Assembly (NCBI RefSeq): GCF_000332495.1
Contig: NZ_AOGW02000018.1
Coordinates: 2,501 to 66,500 of the forward strand
Length of the DNA stretch: 64,000 nt
Source of the DNA: Leptospira terpstrae serovar Hualin str. LT 11-33 = ATCC 700639
GTDB taxonomy: Bacteria > Spirochaetota > Leptospiria > Leptospirales > Leptospiraceae
Direction of reading: 5' to 3'
The notes under the pieces were generated by a model. The model saw nothing but the letters and a program-made list of their open reading frames with translations, was not told where the DNA came from and searched no databases. The first letter of the stretch is position 1, and each line of letters starts with the position of its first letter. Shown one piece after another: positions 57,063 to 64,000 of the stretch. A program made the position numbers and the translations under genes.

Positions 57063-58040
57063 TTACTGCTCAACACAAACTAACTCGCGATTGACAGAAC
57101 ACTGCTGAAGTCCTTTCCCGGCAGTGAGTGTTAAAATATCTTGAGTATAGGCATCTCCTGCGATTCCCAATTCCCAAGCGGTATTGGTAGTCCACTTCAA
57201 ACAAGCTCCATCTAAATTTGTTGTCCATTCTGCATTGAGTCCCGTCCAATGGTCAGAGGTAGTTGTTGTAATTGGTGTAGAAATTGTAGAGGTAAATAAT
57301 CCATTGGCATTCGATGTTTCTATATTGATTCCGTTTGGTCGTATGTAAGCCTGGTTTGCTTTGAAAACCCAATCGATCTGACCATCGCCCAAATTTGATG
57401 TGATACTTGCTCTTCGTGATATTCCGTCGACGACCATTGCTTTGAAATTACCAGAGCCTGGGTAGTTTGGATCTGACTGACAGCTTGCATCAAAGTGAGA
57501 AGCTTTGCCAATATTGGCAGGGTATGTATTCTGAGTAATAAATATAATACAGTTTATACAAGAAGATTGACAATTGATTTCAATATCCTGTATGTTTTTG
57601 TTGGTAACCTTTCCTGTGGAATTTACCAGCTCACAGAAGTTACCGTCTGCTTGCTTCGCAAAATTAACTTCGTAGTTAGAGCCAATCGGAATTTGATTTG
57701 GAAAAGTAAACTCTGTGCTACCAGAGGCAATCACTAGCGTTTCTTTATGATTTAAAATCAATGTCAATCCAGCACCCGTAAGCCCAGAGATTTTTCCACC
57801 AACAGTAAAACTTGAGACACTCATCAGGAAACAATGTGGGCTTGTATCACCTAATATTGATTTTGCTGCAATTGTTTTTGAAAAGGATGTTGAATCTGAA
57901 TCACATATGTTTTCCAGAGAGGAGGAATCACAGTGAGTTAGAATTCCCAAAGAAAAAATAAGAATAAAAAAAGAATGAATGAAAGGAAAAATAAAAATAT
58001 TTTTCTTCTTAAATATAAGCGAGTGCATTTGTATTTTCAT
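57063..58040 (-). CDS. DUF1554 lipoprotein with beta-sandwich domain
   Basis: A 325-residue lipoprotein (lipobox LGILTHCDS, Cys37) with the N-terminal cap (ENICDSDSTSFSK and a later PHCF). A beta-sandwich repeat follows (about 75-160; FTVGGKISGLTGAGLTLIL and NFCELVNSTGKVTNKN, ending with NCQ). The DUF1554 domain (about 162-325) has NCIIFITQ, CQSDPNYPGSGNFKAMVVDG, GQIDWVFKANQAYIRPNG, WTTNLDGACLKW and terminal RELVCVEQ. Cysteine number and order match the 12001 gene. A short repeat domain joins it to the 21034 lipoprotein family. Function unknown, exported. Confidence 0.88.
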   Translation of the reverse strand: MKIQMHSLIFKKKNIFIFPFIHSFFILIFSLGILTHCDSSSLENICDSDSTSFSKTIAAKSILGDTSPHCFLMSVSSFTVGGKISGLTGAGLTLILNHKETLVIASGSTEFTFPNQIPIGSNYEVNFAKQADGNFCELVNSTGKVTNKNIQDIEINCQSSCINCIIFITQNTYPANIGKASHFDASCQSDPNYPGSGNFKAMVVDGISRRASITSNLGDGQIDWVFKANQAYIRPNGINIETSNANGLFTSTISTPITTTTSDHWTGLNAEWTTNLDGACLKWTTNTAWELGIAGDAYTQDILTLTAGKGLQQCSVNRELVCVEQ

Positions 58041-58138
58041 TATGTTACAAAATATGATATTTCTTTGTTTGAAAAATCCCTGATCTGAAAATTAGTGTTT
58101 GTATCAAATAATCAGATCGGATATTTTTAAGAACCATA

Positions 58139-59101
58139 TCAATCATTTGGGATATTTAGATATCCTTGTAAGATGGCAGATCTTAATGGTTGGTCGATAA
58201 TGAGGAAAGATACAACCTTCGTGCACAAAAATTCTTTATCATGAATGTTGAAGCTTGTTTTAGTTGAATGAAGGCCAGCATTGGGGATGGGTATATCTAA
58301 GTCGACTGCGGGGGCAATAGTTTCCGGAAAACTTCTTGGGCTTACTCCGACCAAATCTAAGTGTAGAGAAGTGCCCTGGCTTGGAAGGTTGTAGTTTGCT
58401 GTAAGTTCTACAGTCTCTCCTACCTTTGTGGCCGTAATACAATGGTCATCACAGTTACCCCATGTTGCAGGAATTTTCATTGCATCCGCACAATTTCTTG
58501 GGTGTCCTATGGTTAATTGTTTTGTAGACAATCCAAATTGATTTTTTGCAACAACGAATACTTTGTATTTTTTATCAGCATCGGCCAAATATGAATAACC
58601 ACTAAAGTTAGCAGCAGTTCGTTTAATGGAAGTTAATGAGTTGATTACAGTTCCGTCAGCTTGGAGTTCCATATTTTTTTTCCCAAAGTAAAGAGAGACT
58701 TCCGTATTTTCGGGTACTGGTTTTTGAAAACTAACGCTAGTTTTCTGGAATTGTAAGAGGCCTTTCGTTGCATAGGGATCATCTGCAGGATTTGCATGAT
58801 TCGTGAAGTAAGTAATTTCATTAAGAATGGGAATCCCATTTGTCTGATCTTCTATAGCAATCGGAGCATCTGTGCCCAAGGAACCGCCTTGGCCATTTCC
58901 TTGTTGTGAAGCTGTGTTAGCATCAGTAGCAAGTAAGATGGGAACCAAATGAGTTTCTGCCTCAGGGTTTTTACTTTCACATTGAATGAGGAAGATCGAT
59001 AGTCCCGTAGTGAGTAGAACTAGGAAGTTCCAACGAACAAACTGAATGGTTCTATTACGGAGCCGTTTCAAAAAACGCAAAAATAAATTGGGTGTTTTCA
59101 T
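58139..59101 (-). CDS. putative lipoprotein of unknown function
   Basis: A 320-residue lipoprotein with a long N-terminal region before the hydrophobic part and lipobox LSIFLIQCESK (about residue 41). The mature part has a glutamine/glycine-rich linker (TASQQGNGQGGSLGTD) and beta-rich domains, with EVSLYFGKKNMELQADGT (about 130) and ADADKKYKVFVVAKNQFGL. Four conserved cysteines lie in RNCADAMKIPATWGNCDDHC, with a fifth near EFLCTKV. It has no recognised domain. It lies divergently next to the GST operon. Confidence 0.65.
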   Translation of the reverse strand: MKTPNLFLRFLKRLRNRTIQFVRWNFLVLLTTGLSIFLIQCESKNPEAETHLVPILLATDANTASQQGNGQGGSLGTDAPIAIEDQTNGIPILNEITYFTNHANPADDPYATKGLLQFQKTSVSFQKPVPENTEVSLYFGKKNMELQADGTVINSLTSIKRTAANFSGYSYLADADKKYKVFVVAKNQFGLSTKQLTIGHPRNCADAMKIPATWGNCDDHCITATKVGETVELTANYNLPSQGTSLHLDLVGVSPRSFPETIAPAVDLDIPIPNAGLHSTKTSFNIHDKEFLCTKVVSFLIIDQPLRSAILQGYLNIPND

Positions 59102-59283
59102 GCACTTAAGGTAACATGAGTAAAGTTATTTTACCATGTCCTGGATGTCATGACTGGGGGAAAGGGACTATCCCAAATGTCATGTTTGGAATTTTCGTCA
59201 GATTTATTATTTCAGGTAACTTTCATTTGCAACTCGTTAGATTTCGAAACTCAGTTACTTTTTCTACCGAATTGATTTTCAAC

Positions 59284-59362
59284 AATAGTTACCCAAATAG
59301 ATAACTATTGTTCTTGCCAAAAAACTGGGTCCAATCAATAGTTTCCCATATGGATAACTATT
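59284..59362. promoter_or_regulatory. duplicated operator of the GST/ArsR operon
   Basis: Two 26-base sites are found at 59284-59309 and 59337-59362. Both are AATAGTT, then A or T, CCCA, A or T, AT, A or G, GATAACTATT. The ends AATAGTT and AACTATT are complementary, so each site is an imperfect palindrome. They are 53 bases apart. The second overlaps the chosen GST start codon (59350). Confidence 0.7.
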
Positions 59363-60057
59363 ATTCAGCCGACCTTCTACTTTACATCCATCCCCTGGCC
59401 TCCTTTTGCCATAAGGTACTAATCGCCTTATATGAAAATGGGACAGAATTTGAACCTCGAATCGTGGATTTCTTAAAGGAAGATTCCAGTGCTGCCGAAC
59501 TCTTCGCTTACTGGCCTGTAGGAAAGATTCCACTTCTGCGTGATCGAAAACGAAAAAAGACAATTCCCGAAACTTCCATTATTATTGAGTATCTGGATGT
59601 ACATTATCCTGGCCCAATCAAATTAATCCCAATGGACGAGGAACTTGCATTCGAAACTAGGCTTTGGGACAGGTTCTTTGATTTGTATATCAGCGTTCCC
59701 ATCCAAAAAATTGTAGTCGATCGGTTGCGACCCAATGGTCAAAACGATCTCTTGGGAGTAGAAGAGGCATACAATACATTGAAAACTTCTTATGATATGG
59801 TGGAGAACCAGTTGAGTTCCCAAGGTTTAATTACAGGGGATCACTTTACAATGGCTGACTGTTCGGCGGTTCCTGCTTTATTTTATGCAGATACGATTGT
59901 TAGTTTTCGAAACACTCACCCAAAGACCACAGCTTATTTTGAACGGTTATTGGAAAGACCTTCCGTTAAACGCACGATAGACGAAGCAGAACCATATTTT
60001 CATATGTATCCGTTGAGTGATAAAATTTCAAAACGATTCCGAAAAATTGGATCTTGA
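59350..60057 (+). CDS. glutathione S-transferase-like protein
   Basis: The start is ATG 59350 (MDNYYS), which places the thioredoxin-like domain at the beginning. A TTG at 59308 would add 14 residues and would move the start upstream of the second operator. The 235-residue protein has the GST fold: N-terminal LLLYIHPLASFCHKVLIAL with the usual cis-Pro region (PVGKIPLLRD) and ETSIIIEYLD, and a C-terminal helical domain with GDHFTMADCSAVPAL. It should conjugate or handle electrophiles in the cytoplasm. It leads an operon with ArsR and AHSA1 genes. Confidence 0.85.
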   Translation: MDNYYSADLLLYIHPLASFCHKVLIALYENGTEFEPRIVDFLKEDSSAAELFAYWPVGKIPLLRDRKRKKTIPETSIIIEYLDVHYPGPIKLIPMDEELAFETRLWDRFFDLYISVPIQKIVVDRLRPNGQNDLLGVEEAYNTLKTSYDMVENQLSSQGLITGDHFTMADCSAVPALFYADTIVSFRNTHPKTTAYFERLLERPSVKRTIDEAEPYFHMYPLSDKISKRFRKIGS

Positions 60058-60094
60058 AGAGACTAACTCCAAATGATACTAAAAATAATAGCGA

Positions 60095-60445
60095 ATGATG
60101 AAATCTAAAATATTCGGATTGGAAACGATCTTTCATGCCCTTGCAGATCGGAGTCGTTTGGGAATGGTAGAACGTTTGAGTTCTGGTCCTGCTTCTGTTA
60201 AAGAATTGGCAGAACCACTTGAAATGGCCCTACCATCAGTTTTAAAACATTTGAAAGTTTTGGAAGAAGGTGGGATTGTCATTTCAGAAAAGTTAGGTAG
60301 AGTTCGTACTTATCGATTAGATCCTACAAAACTTTCTAGTATTGATTCTTGGGTGGAAGAAAGAAAAGCCGCATGGAATCAAAGTTTTGATCGGTTAGGA
60401 AATTTTTTAATAGAGTCTTCGGATGAGAATTCCGACGGAGAGTAA
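60095..60445 (+). CDS. ArsR-family regulator
   Basis: A 116-residue winged-helix protein: ALADRSRLGMVERLSSGPAS near residue 15 and the recognition region SVLKHLKVLEEGGIVISEKL near residue 50, then a wing GRVRTYRLDP. It lacks the metal-binding cysteine box of ArsR/SmtB sensors and belongs to the group found with SRPBCC/AHSA1 genes. It lies 37 bases after the GST gene and two bases before the AHSA1 gene. The twin palindromes upstream of the operon are its likely binding sites. Confidence 0.9.
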   Translation: MMKSKIFGLETIFHALADRSRLGMVERLSSGPASVKELAEPLEMALPSVLKHLKVLEEGGIVISEKLGRVRTYRLDPTKLSSIDSWVEERKAAWNQSFDRLGNFLIESSDENSDGE

Positions 60446-60447
60446 AA

Positions 60448-60930
60448 ATGAATCAAGGACAAGTAAAACACTCTACATTTACCATTGAAAGGATCCTTCC
60501 TGCTTCTAAAGAAAGATCTTTTGCTGCTTGGGCCAATAGTGAATCCAAACGAAGGTGGTTTGCCTGTCATGATGATTGGAAAACCGTAGAATATTCGTTA
60601 GACTTTCGTGTGGGTGGATCGGAATCTAATCTTGTGTTAACCCCAGCCGGTGGCCGTCATGTCTTTGAAGGACGTTATTATGATATAGTTACGAATGAAA
60701 GAATTGTTTATGCTTTCGGAATGTATGTCAATGACATTCGAATTTCTGTGTCTCTAGTGACAGTTGAATTTGAGTCGATAGTTCCAGGTCGAACAAAGAT
60801 GTTGTTTACCGAACAGATTGTACTATTGCAAGATCCTAGCAAAAAAGAGTTTTCTCTCGAAAATGAAGTTCGTGGCAGGGTGGAAGGAACAAATGCCGGA
60901 TTTGATCGGCTTGAAAAAGAACTGAGTTGA
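60448..60930 (+). CDS. AHSA1/SRPBCC-domain protein
   Basis: A 160-residue protein, start ATG with GGAGAG upstream. It has the SRPBCC (START-like) pattern: FTIERILPASKERSFAAWAN near the start, WFACHDDWKTVEYSLDFRVG and GGRHVFEGRYYDIVTNERIV in the middle, and DRLEKEL at the end. Such proteins bind hydrophobic ligands in a deep pocket and are often paired with ArsR regulators. Two bases separate it from the ArsR gene, so the three-gene unit is one transcript. The ligand is unknown. Confidence 0.88.
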   Translation: MNQGQVKHSTFTIERILPASKERSFAAWANSESKRRWFACHDDWKTVEYSLDFRVGGSESNLVLTPAGGRHVFEGRYYDIVTNERIVYAFGMYVNDIRISVSLVTVEFESIVPGRTKMLFTEQIVLLQDPSKKEFSLENEVRGRVEGTNAGFDRLEKELS

Positions 60931-60991
60931 AGGCTACTTTTTGTTTCGGAGCCTCCATTCAGTCATTCTATTTTATTGTTTTATAGAAGTA

Positions 60992-61366
60992 TCATACAGG
61001 ATAAAGAAATTCATAAAATGTTCCATTCACAATAGGTACTCTTATGTTTTTTATATCTCTGGATTCTTCATCAGTTTCTAAGTATTGGAAAAAAGATTTC
61101 TCTGGTTTATATTGGTATTGGGTTCTGGCTCGTCCTAAGGTTTGGAGTGAATTTTGGATATTCGTTTTCATTGATTCTTTAGGATTGAAAAATTGAAAGA
61201 GTTGTCTATTTTTTGCAGAAGCCGGTAAAGAACATTCCCAACAAATCTCTTCTTCAATAGACAAAATTTCATCATATAGATTGCCATCTTGGCCTGGGCC
61301 ACCGAGAGCCATTAATTTTAGGGAAAGTTCATAGTATTCTTCGAGCAGGGATTCAATGTATTCCAT
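60992..61366 (-). CDS. hypothetical cytoplasmic protein
   Basis: The start is ATG 61366 (MEYIES), with AGAGGT about ten bases upstream; a TTG 15 codons earlier is possible. The 124 residues begin with an acidic helix (SLLEEYYELSLKLMALGG), followed by ICWECSLPASAKNRQLFQFF, two cysteines in CWEC, and an unusual region ending with IVNGTFYEFLYPV. No family is recognised. It lies between the AHSA1 operon and the chemoreceptor gene. Confidence 0.6.
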   Translation of the reverse strand: MEYIESLLEEYYELSLKLMALGGPGQDGNLYDEILSIEEEICWECSLPASAKNRQLFQFFNPKESMKTNIQNSLQTLGRARTQYQYKPEKSFFQYLETDEESRDIKNIRVPIVNGTFYEFLYPV

Positions 61367-61699
61367 CTTGTGGTAACCTCTAGAATCCACTATACCAGGG
61401 GGTTCGGACAAAATAAGTGAGGTCAGGGAAATCTTTTAGAAAATAAATAAAAATTCTCTGATTCTAAAACTCAATAGAATCTAGAGATTTCCATCGATTC
61501 CCTCGGTCCTTTACTAAGAAATTCCCAATAGATGTCGATGATTCAAATCTTTGTATGGATTTGGGCTATTTTTTTTGTGGTTAGTACGAAATGTCCGAAA
61601 ACAATGAGTTTGATTAGAAAACTTCCGAAAATACACTCTTTGTTAAAAATATGAGTGATCACCTGCAGACTTTCAAATACAAATAGATATAAACTTTAT

Positions 61700-63490
61700 A
61701 TGACAAATTCTATTTCCATATCTCAATCCTCTCTAAAAGAAAAAATTAACAAAAGTAAGGTGATCGGAATCAAAGGTCAACTTATGTTATTTATATTTTT
61801 GATTCTATCCAGTGTACTTTCTTGTATTTTCTATATTTCTTACACAACTGCTAAAGAACAGGTTTTAAATGTGGGAGAAGAGATGTTTACCAATGTCCTT
61901 AAAGATGCTGTCGGACTTGTAGATGCCTTAAATGAAAGGGTAAAGGCAGGTGATATGACATTGGAAGAAGCTCAGGAAATGGCAAAAACCTATATAGTTG
62001 GTCCAAAGATGCCAGATGGAAATCGAGATATTTCCAAAACAAAAATGTCTACAAACGATTATATGTATCTTTGGGGAATTACACCGGAAGGGATTGCAAC
62101 AATGCATCCTTTTAACATTGAAGGAGCTAATATTTGGGACTACCAGATCCAAGGTAAGTATACGGTTCGAGACACTTGGGGAAATCCAAAAGCTACTGGA
62201 TATCCATTGCGTGAGATTTGGCAAAACCCTGGTGAACCAATTTATACTTTTATGGCTTATCAAGCTTATTACAAACCATGGAATTGGGTAATTGGTGCTG
62301 GTGGTAGAGAAGAAATTATTTATGAAAGAAGATTACTTGGAATGCAAACTATCTTTCTATTAAGTGCAGTCATAAGCTTAACCTTATCAATGTTATTTTC
62401 TTATATACTTGCCTCTTTCATCGCGAAAAGAATTCAGAAAATTAAATTTGTCGTAGAAAAGGCAAGTCAGGGAGACCTAAGAGAGAAGGTAGATCTTGCC
62501 TTTAAAGACGAGTTTGGAATTCTTGGTGATGATTTTAATACTATGTCAACTAATTTACGTGAGATGATGAAACATGTTTCTAAATCCTCTGTAAAAGTTG
62601 CGGAATCAGCAAAGGATATGTATACAAGTGCCGAACATTCCTCGGCAGTCACCGGGAATATAGCTAAATCAATCCAACAAGTAGCTGTTAATACTGAATC
62701 ACAATTAGTTGCGTTTACAGAAAACAAAAGAGCTATGTTGGAAAATTCTCAGGCAGTTGCAAAGATTGCTGAGTCCACTGCCACAGTTTCAGATCTAGCA
62801 AATGAAGTACTCGAAAAAGTGCAAGAGGGACGGGATGTGATCGGAACTACCATTAAACAAATGTCAGTTGTTAATTCTTCTGTAAGTGGGATTTCTAATA
62901 GTATCCATGTATTAGGTGAAAATTCAAAAGCAATTGGTCAAATCGTTGAAACGATAAATCAAATCGCGAGCCAAACCAATTTGTTAGCGCTAAATGCTGC
63001 CATTGAAGCTGCAAGAGCCGGAGAACAAGGCCGAGGATTTGCCGTTGTGGCCGATGAAGTGAGAAAGTTGGCAGAAAGATCTGAAGACGCTACCAAACAA
63101 ATTAGTGTTTTGATTGGAGAAATCCAAAAAAACACCACATCGGCAGTAACAATGATGGAGAATGGAACCAGAGAAGTGGACCAAGGTGTTTCCATGGTAA
63201 ACGAAGTAGGTCAAACCTTTGAAAGGATTGCCGGTTCTATCGAAAAAGTGACAGATGAAATGCAAGGAGTTTCTGCTACAACCGAAGAAATATCAGCCAG
63301 CACAGAAGAGTTAAACGCGTCTACCGAACAACTAGCTCAAATTTCCAATGGGATTTCTGATAGCACACAAGCTATCGCTGCTTCTTCCGAAGAGCAGCTT
63401 GCTTCCTCTGAAGAGGTTACAGCAGCTGCTAACAATTTAGGTGTCCTTGCTGATGAACTTAAATCTGAGATAGATAAATTCAAGATCTAA
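61700..63490 (+). CDS. methyl-accepting chemotaxis protein with Cache domain
   Basis: The start is ATG 61700 (MTNSIS), although a start 15 codons upstream is possible. The first membrane helix ([18 protein letters not shown]) is followed by a periplasmic sensory domain of about 180 residues of the Cache type ([20 protein letters not shown] and [20 protein letters not shown]). A second helix ([18 protein letters not shown]) leads into HAMP ([19 protein letters not shown]) and the signalling domain, whose hairpin tip reads [20 protein letters not shown], with [19 protein letters not shown]. It steers the periplasmic flagella through CheA/CheW. The ligand is unknown, possibly a small organic acid or amine. 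Confidence 0.94.
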   Translation: MTNSISISQSSLKEKINKSKVIGIKGQLMLFIFLILSSVLSCIFYISYTTAKEQVLNVGEEMFTNVLKDAVGLVDALNERVKAGDMTLEEAQEMAKTYIVGPKMPDGNRDISKTKMSTNDYMYLWGITPEGIATMHPFNIEGANIWDYQIQGKYTVRDTWGNPKATGYPLREIWQNPGEPIYTFMAYQAYYKPWNWVIGAGGREEIIYERRLLGMQTIFLLSAVISLTLSMLFSYILASFIAKRIQKIKFVVEKASQGDLREKVDLAFKDEFGILGDDFNTMSTNLREMMKHVSKSSVKVAESAKDMYTSAEHSSAVTGNIAKSIQQVAVNTESQLVAFTENKRAMLENSQAVAKIAESTATVSDLANEVLEKVQEGRDVIGTTIKQMSVVNSSVSGISNSIHVLGENSKAIGQIVETINQIASQTNLLALNAAIEAARAGEQGRGFAVVADEVRKLAERSEDATKQISVLIGEIQKNTTSAVTMMENGTREVDQGVSMVNEVGQTFERIAGSIEKVTDEMQGVSATTEEISASTEELNASTEQLAQISNGISDSTQAIAASSEEQLASSEEVTAAANNLGVLADELKSEIDKFKI

Positions 63491-63530
63491 GAATGTAATT
63501 GTTAGGTCTGCAATTTGGAATTTTCGTTGT

Positions 63531-64000
63531 TTACTGAACCTTAACAACAACTTTCCCTTTTGCACGACCACTTTCTACATAAGCCATCGCATCGTTTACT
63601 TTTTCAAAAGGAAACACTTTGTCCACAACTGGACGAATCACTCCTGAGTTGATCAAATTTGTTATTTCGTTCAACTGGTTCCCTTGAGCTTTCATAAAAA
63701 GAAAAACAAAGTTTACCTTCAACTGTTTTGCTTTTTTTCTTACCCCGAAACTTATTAACATAAGTATTGTTTTTAAAAACCAGGAAGATGTAATTTCTGC
63801 TGCAAAATCTGGATCAGGTGGACCCGAAATGGAAATTAGTTTCCCACCTGGTTTTAATATTCGTAATGATTTTTCAAGTGTTTTGGCATCTTGACTATGT
63901 AAGACAAGATCGTAATCTTTAAGAATCGTTTCGAAGTCTTCGTTTTTGTAATCAATTAAAAAATCAGCACCGAGACTTTTCACTAATTGGAAGTTAGATG
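63531..64000 (-). CDS. MDR-family NAD(P)H:quinone-oxidoreductase-like protein (5' end cut)
   Basis: The frame is open to base 64000, so the N-terminal part is missing. The visible 156 residues are the cofactor and C-terminal part of a medium-chain dehydrogenase/reductase: SLGADFLIDYKNEDF (NAD(P) domain), YDLVLHSQDAKTLEKSLRIL, KPGGKLISISGPPDP and the end GVIRPVVDKVFPFEKVNDAM, AYVESGRAKGKVVVKV. These are typical of zinc-independent quinone reductase-like members. The zinc-binding region cannot be seen, and the substrate is unknown. Confidence 0.85.
   Translation of the reverse strand, partial: SNFQLVKSLGADFLIDYKNEDFETILKDYDLVLHSQDAKTLEKSLRILKPGGKLISISGPPDPDFAAEITSSWFLKTILMLISFGVRKKAKQLKVNFVFLFMKAQGNQLNEITNLINSGVIRPVVDKVFPFEKVNDAMAYVESGRAKGKVVVKVQ

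Overview
The window reads as a chromosomal segment of a Leptospira species, possibly from the saprophytic side of the genus. The case rests on AT-rich coding sequence, a large set of exported lipoproteins with leptospiral signal peptides, several proteins of the DUF1554 (leptospiral), LamG and DUF1566/Lcl types, many 7TM-sensor (7TMR-DISM-like) signalling proteins, and a KatG-type catalase-peroxidase. The species cannot be fixed from the sequence alone. No rRNA, tRNA, CRISPR array, complete insertion sequence or prophage was seen.

Layout. Bases 1-5,000 hold a cut-off DoxX-like gene, a lipoprotein, a decayed adenylate cyclase, a 130-bp structured repeat and a hybrid histidine kinase. Bases 5,100-13,500 are small exported proteins, a flavin reductase-like protein, an RRM protein and lipoproteins, with a second copy of the repeat. 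Bases 13,700-19,700 hold a membrane protein, a tightly coupled three-gene operon (diheme peroxidase, beta-helix/cytochrome c fusion, membrane ankyrin protein) and a lone tyrosine recombinase. Bases 19,700-32,300 are dominated by modular lipoproteins (NHL/LamG, DUF1554, LamG pairs), a membrane-bound AraC regulator and another 7TM histidine kinase. Bases 32,400-38,100 carry a papain-like protease with a WG-repeat protein, a propionyl-CoA synthetase-like enzyme and RecQ. Bases 38,300-48,500 are gene remnants, a YesM/YesN-like two-component pair, a beta-propeller lipoprotein, AraC and TetR regulators and more lipoproteins. Bases 48,500-51,300 are a terminator-bounded periplasmic KatG plus HiPIP unit. 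Bases 52,000-55,900 carry eutB and eutC, then a cobalamin riboswitch leading into a cysteine-rich CWC protein and a proline dehydrogenase-like protein. Bases 55,900-64,000 hold a membrane LuxR regulator, two lipoproteins, a GST/ArsR/AHSA1 operon with duplicated operators, a chemoreceptor and a cut-off oxidoreductase.

How it works together. Two themes recur. One is surface or periplasmic modular lipoproteins that share a short cysteine-containing N-terminal cap but carry different outer domains, often beside membrane-embedded sensors or regulators. The other is periplasmic redox and oxidative-stress chemistry: the diheme peroxidase operon, and KatG with a Tat-exported HiPIP under tandem PerR/Fur-like palindromes. 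Gene decay is visible in at least six places (cyclase, DUF1554 gene, lipoprotein fragment, cytochrome-like fragment, a second fragment, DUF6157 gene). The candidates most worth a closer look are the peroxidase/beta-helix operon, the KatG-HiPIP pair, the cobalamin-controlled CWC/proline-dehydrogenase-like unit and the 130-bp structured repeat.
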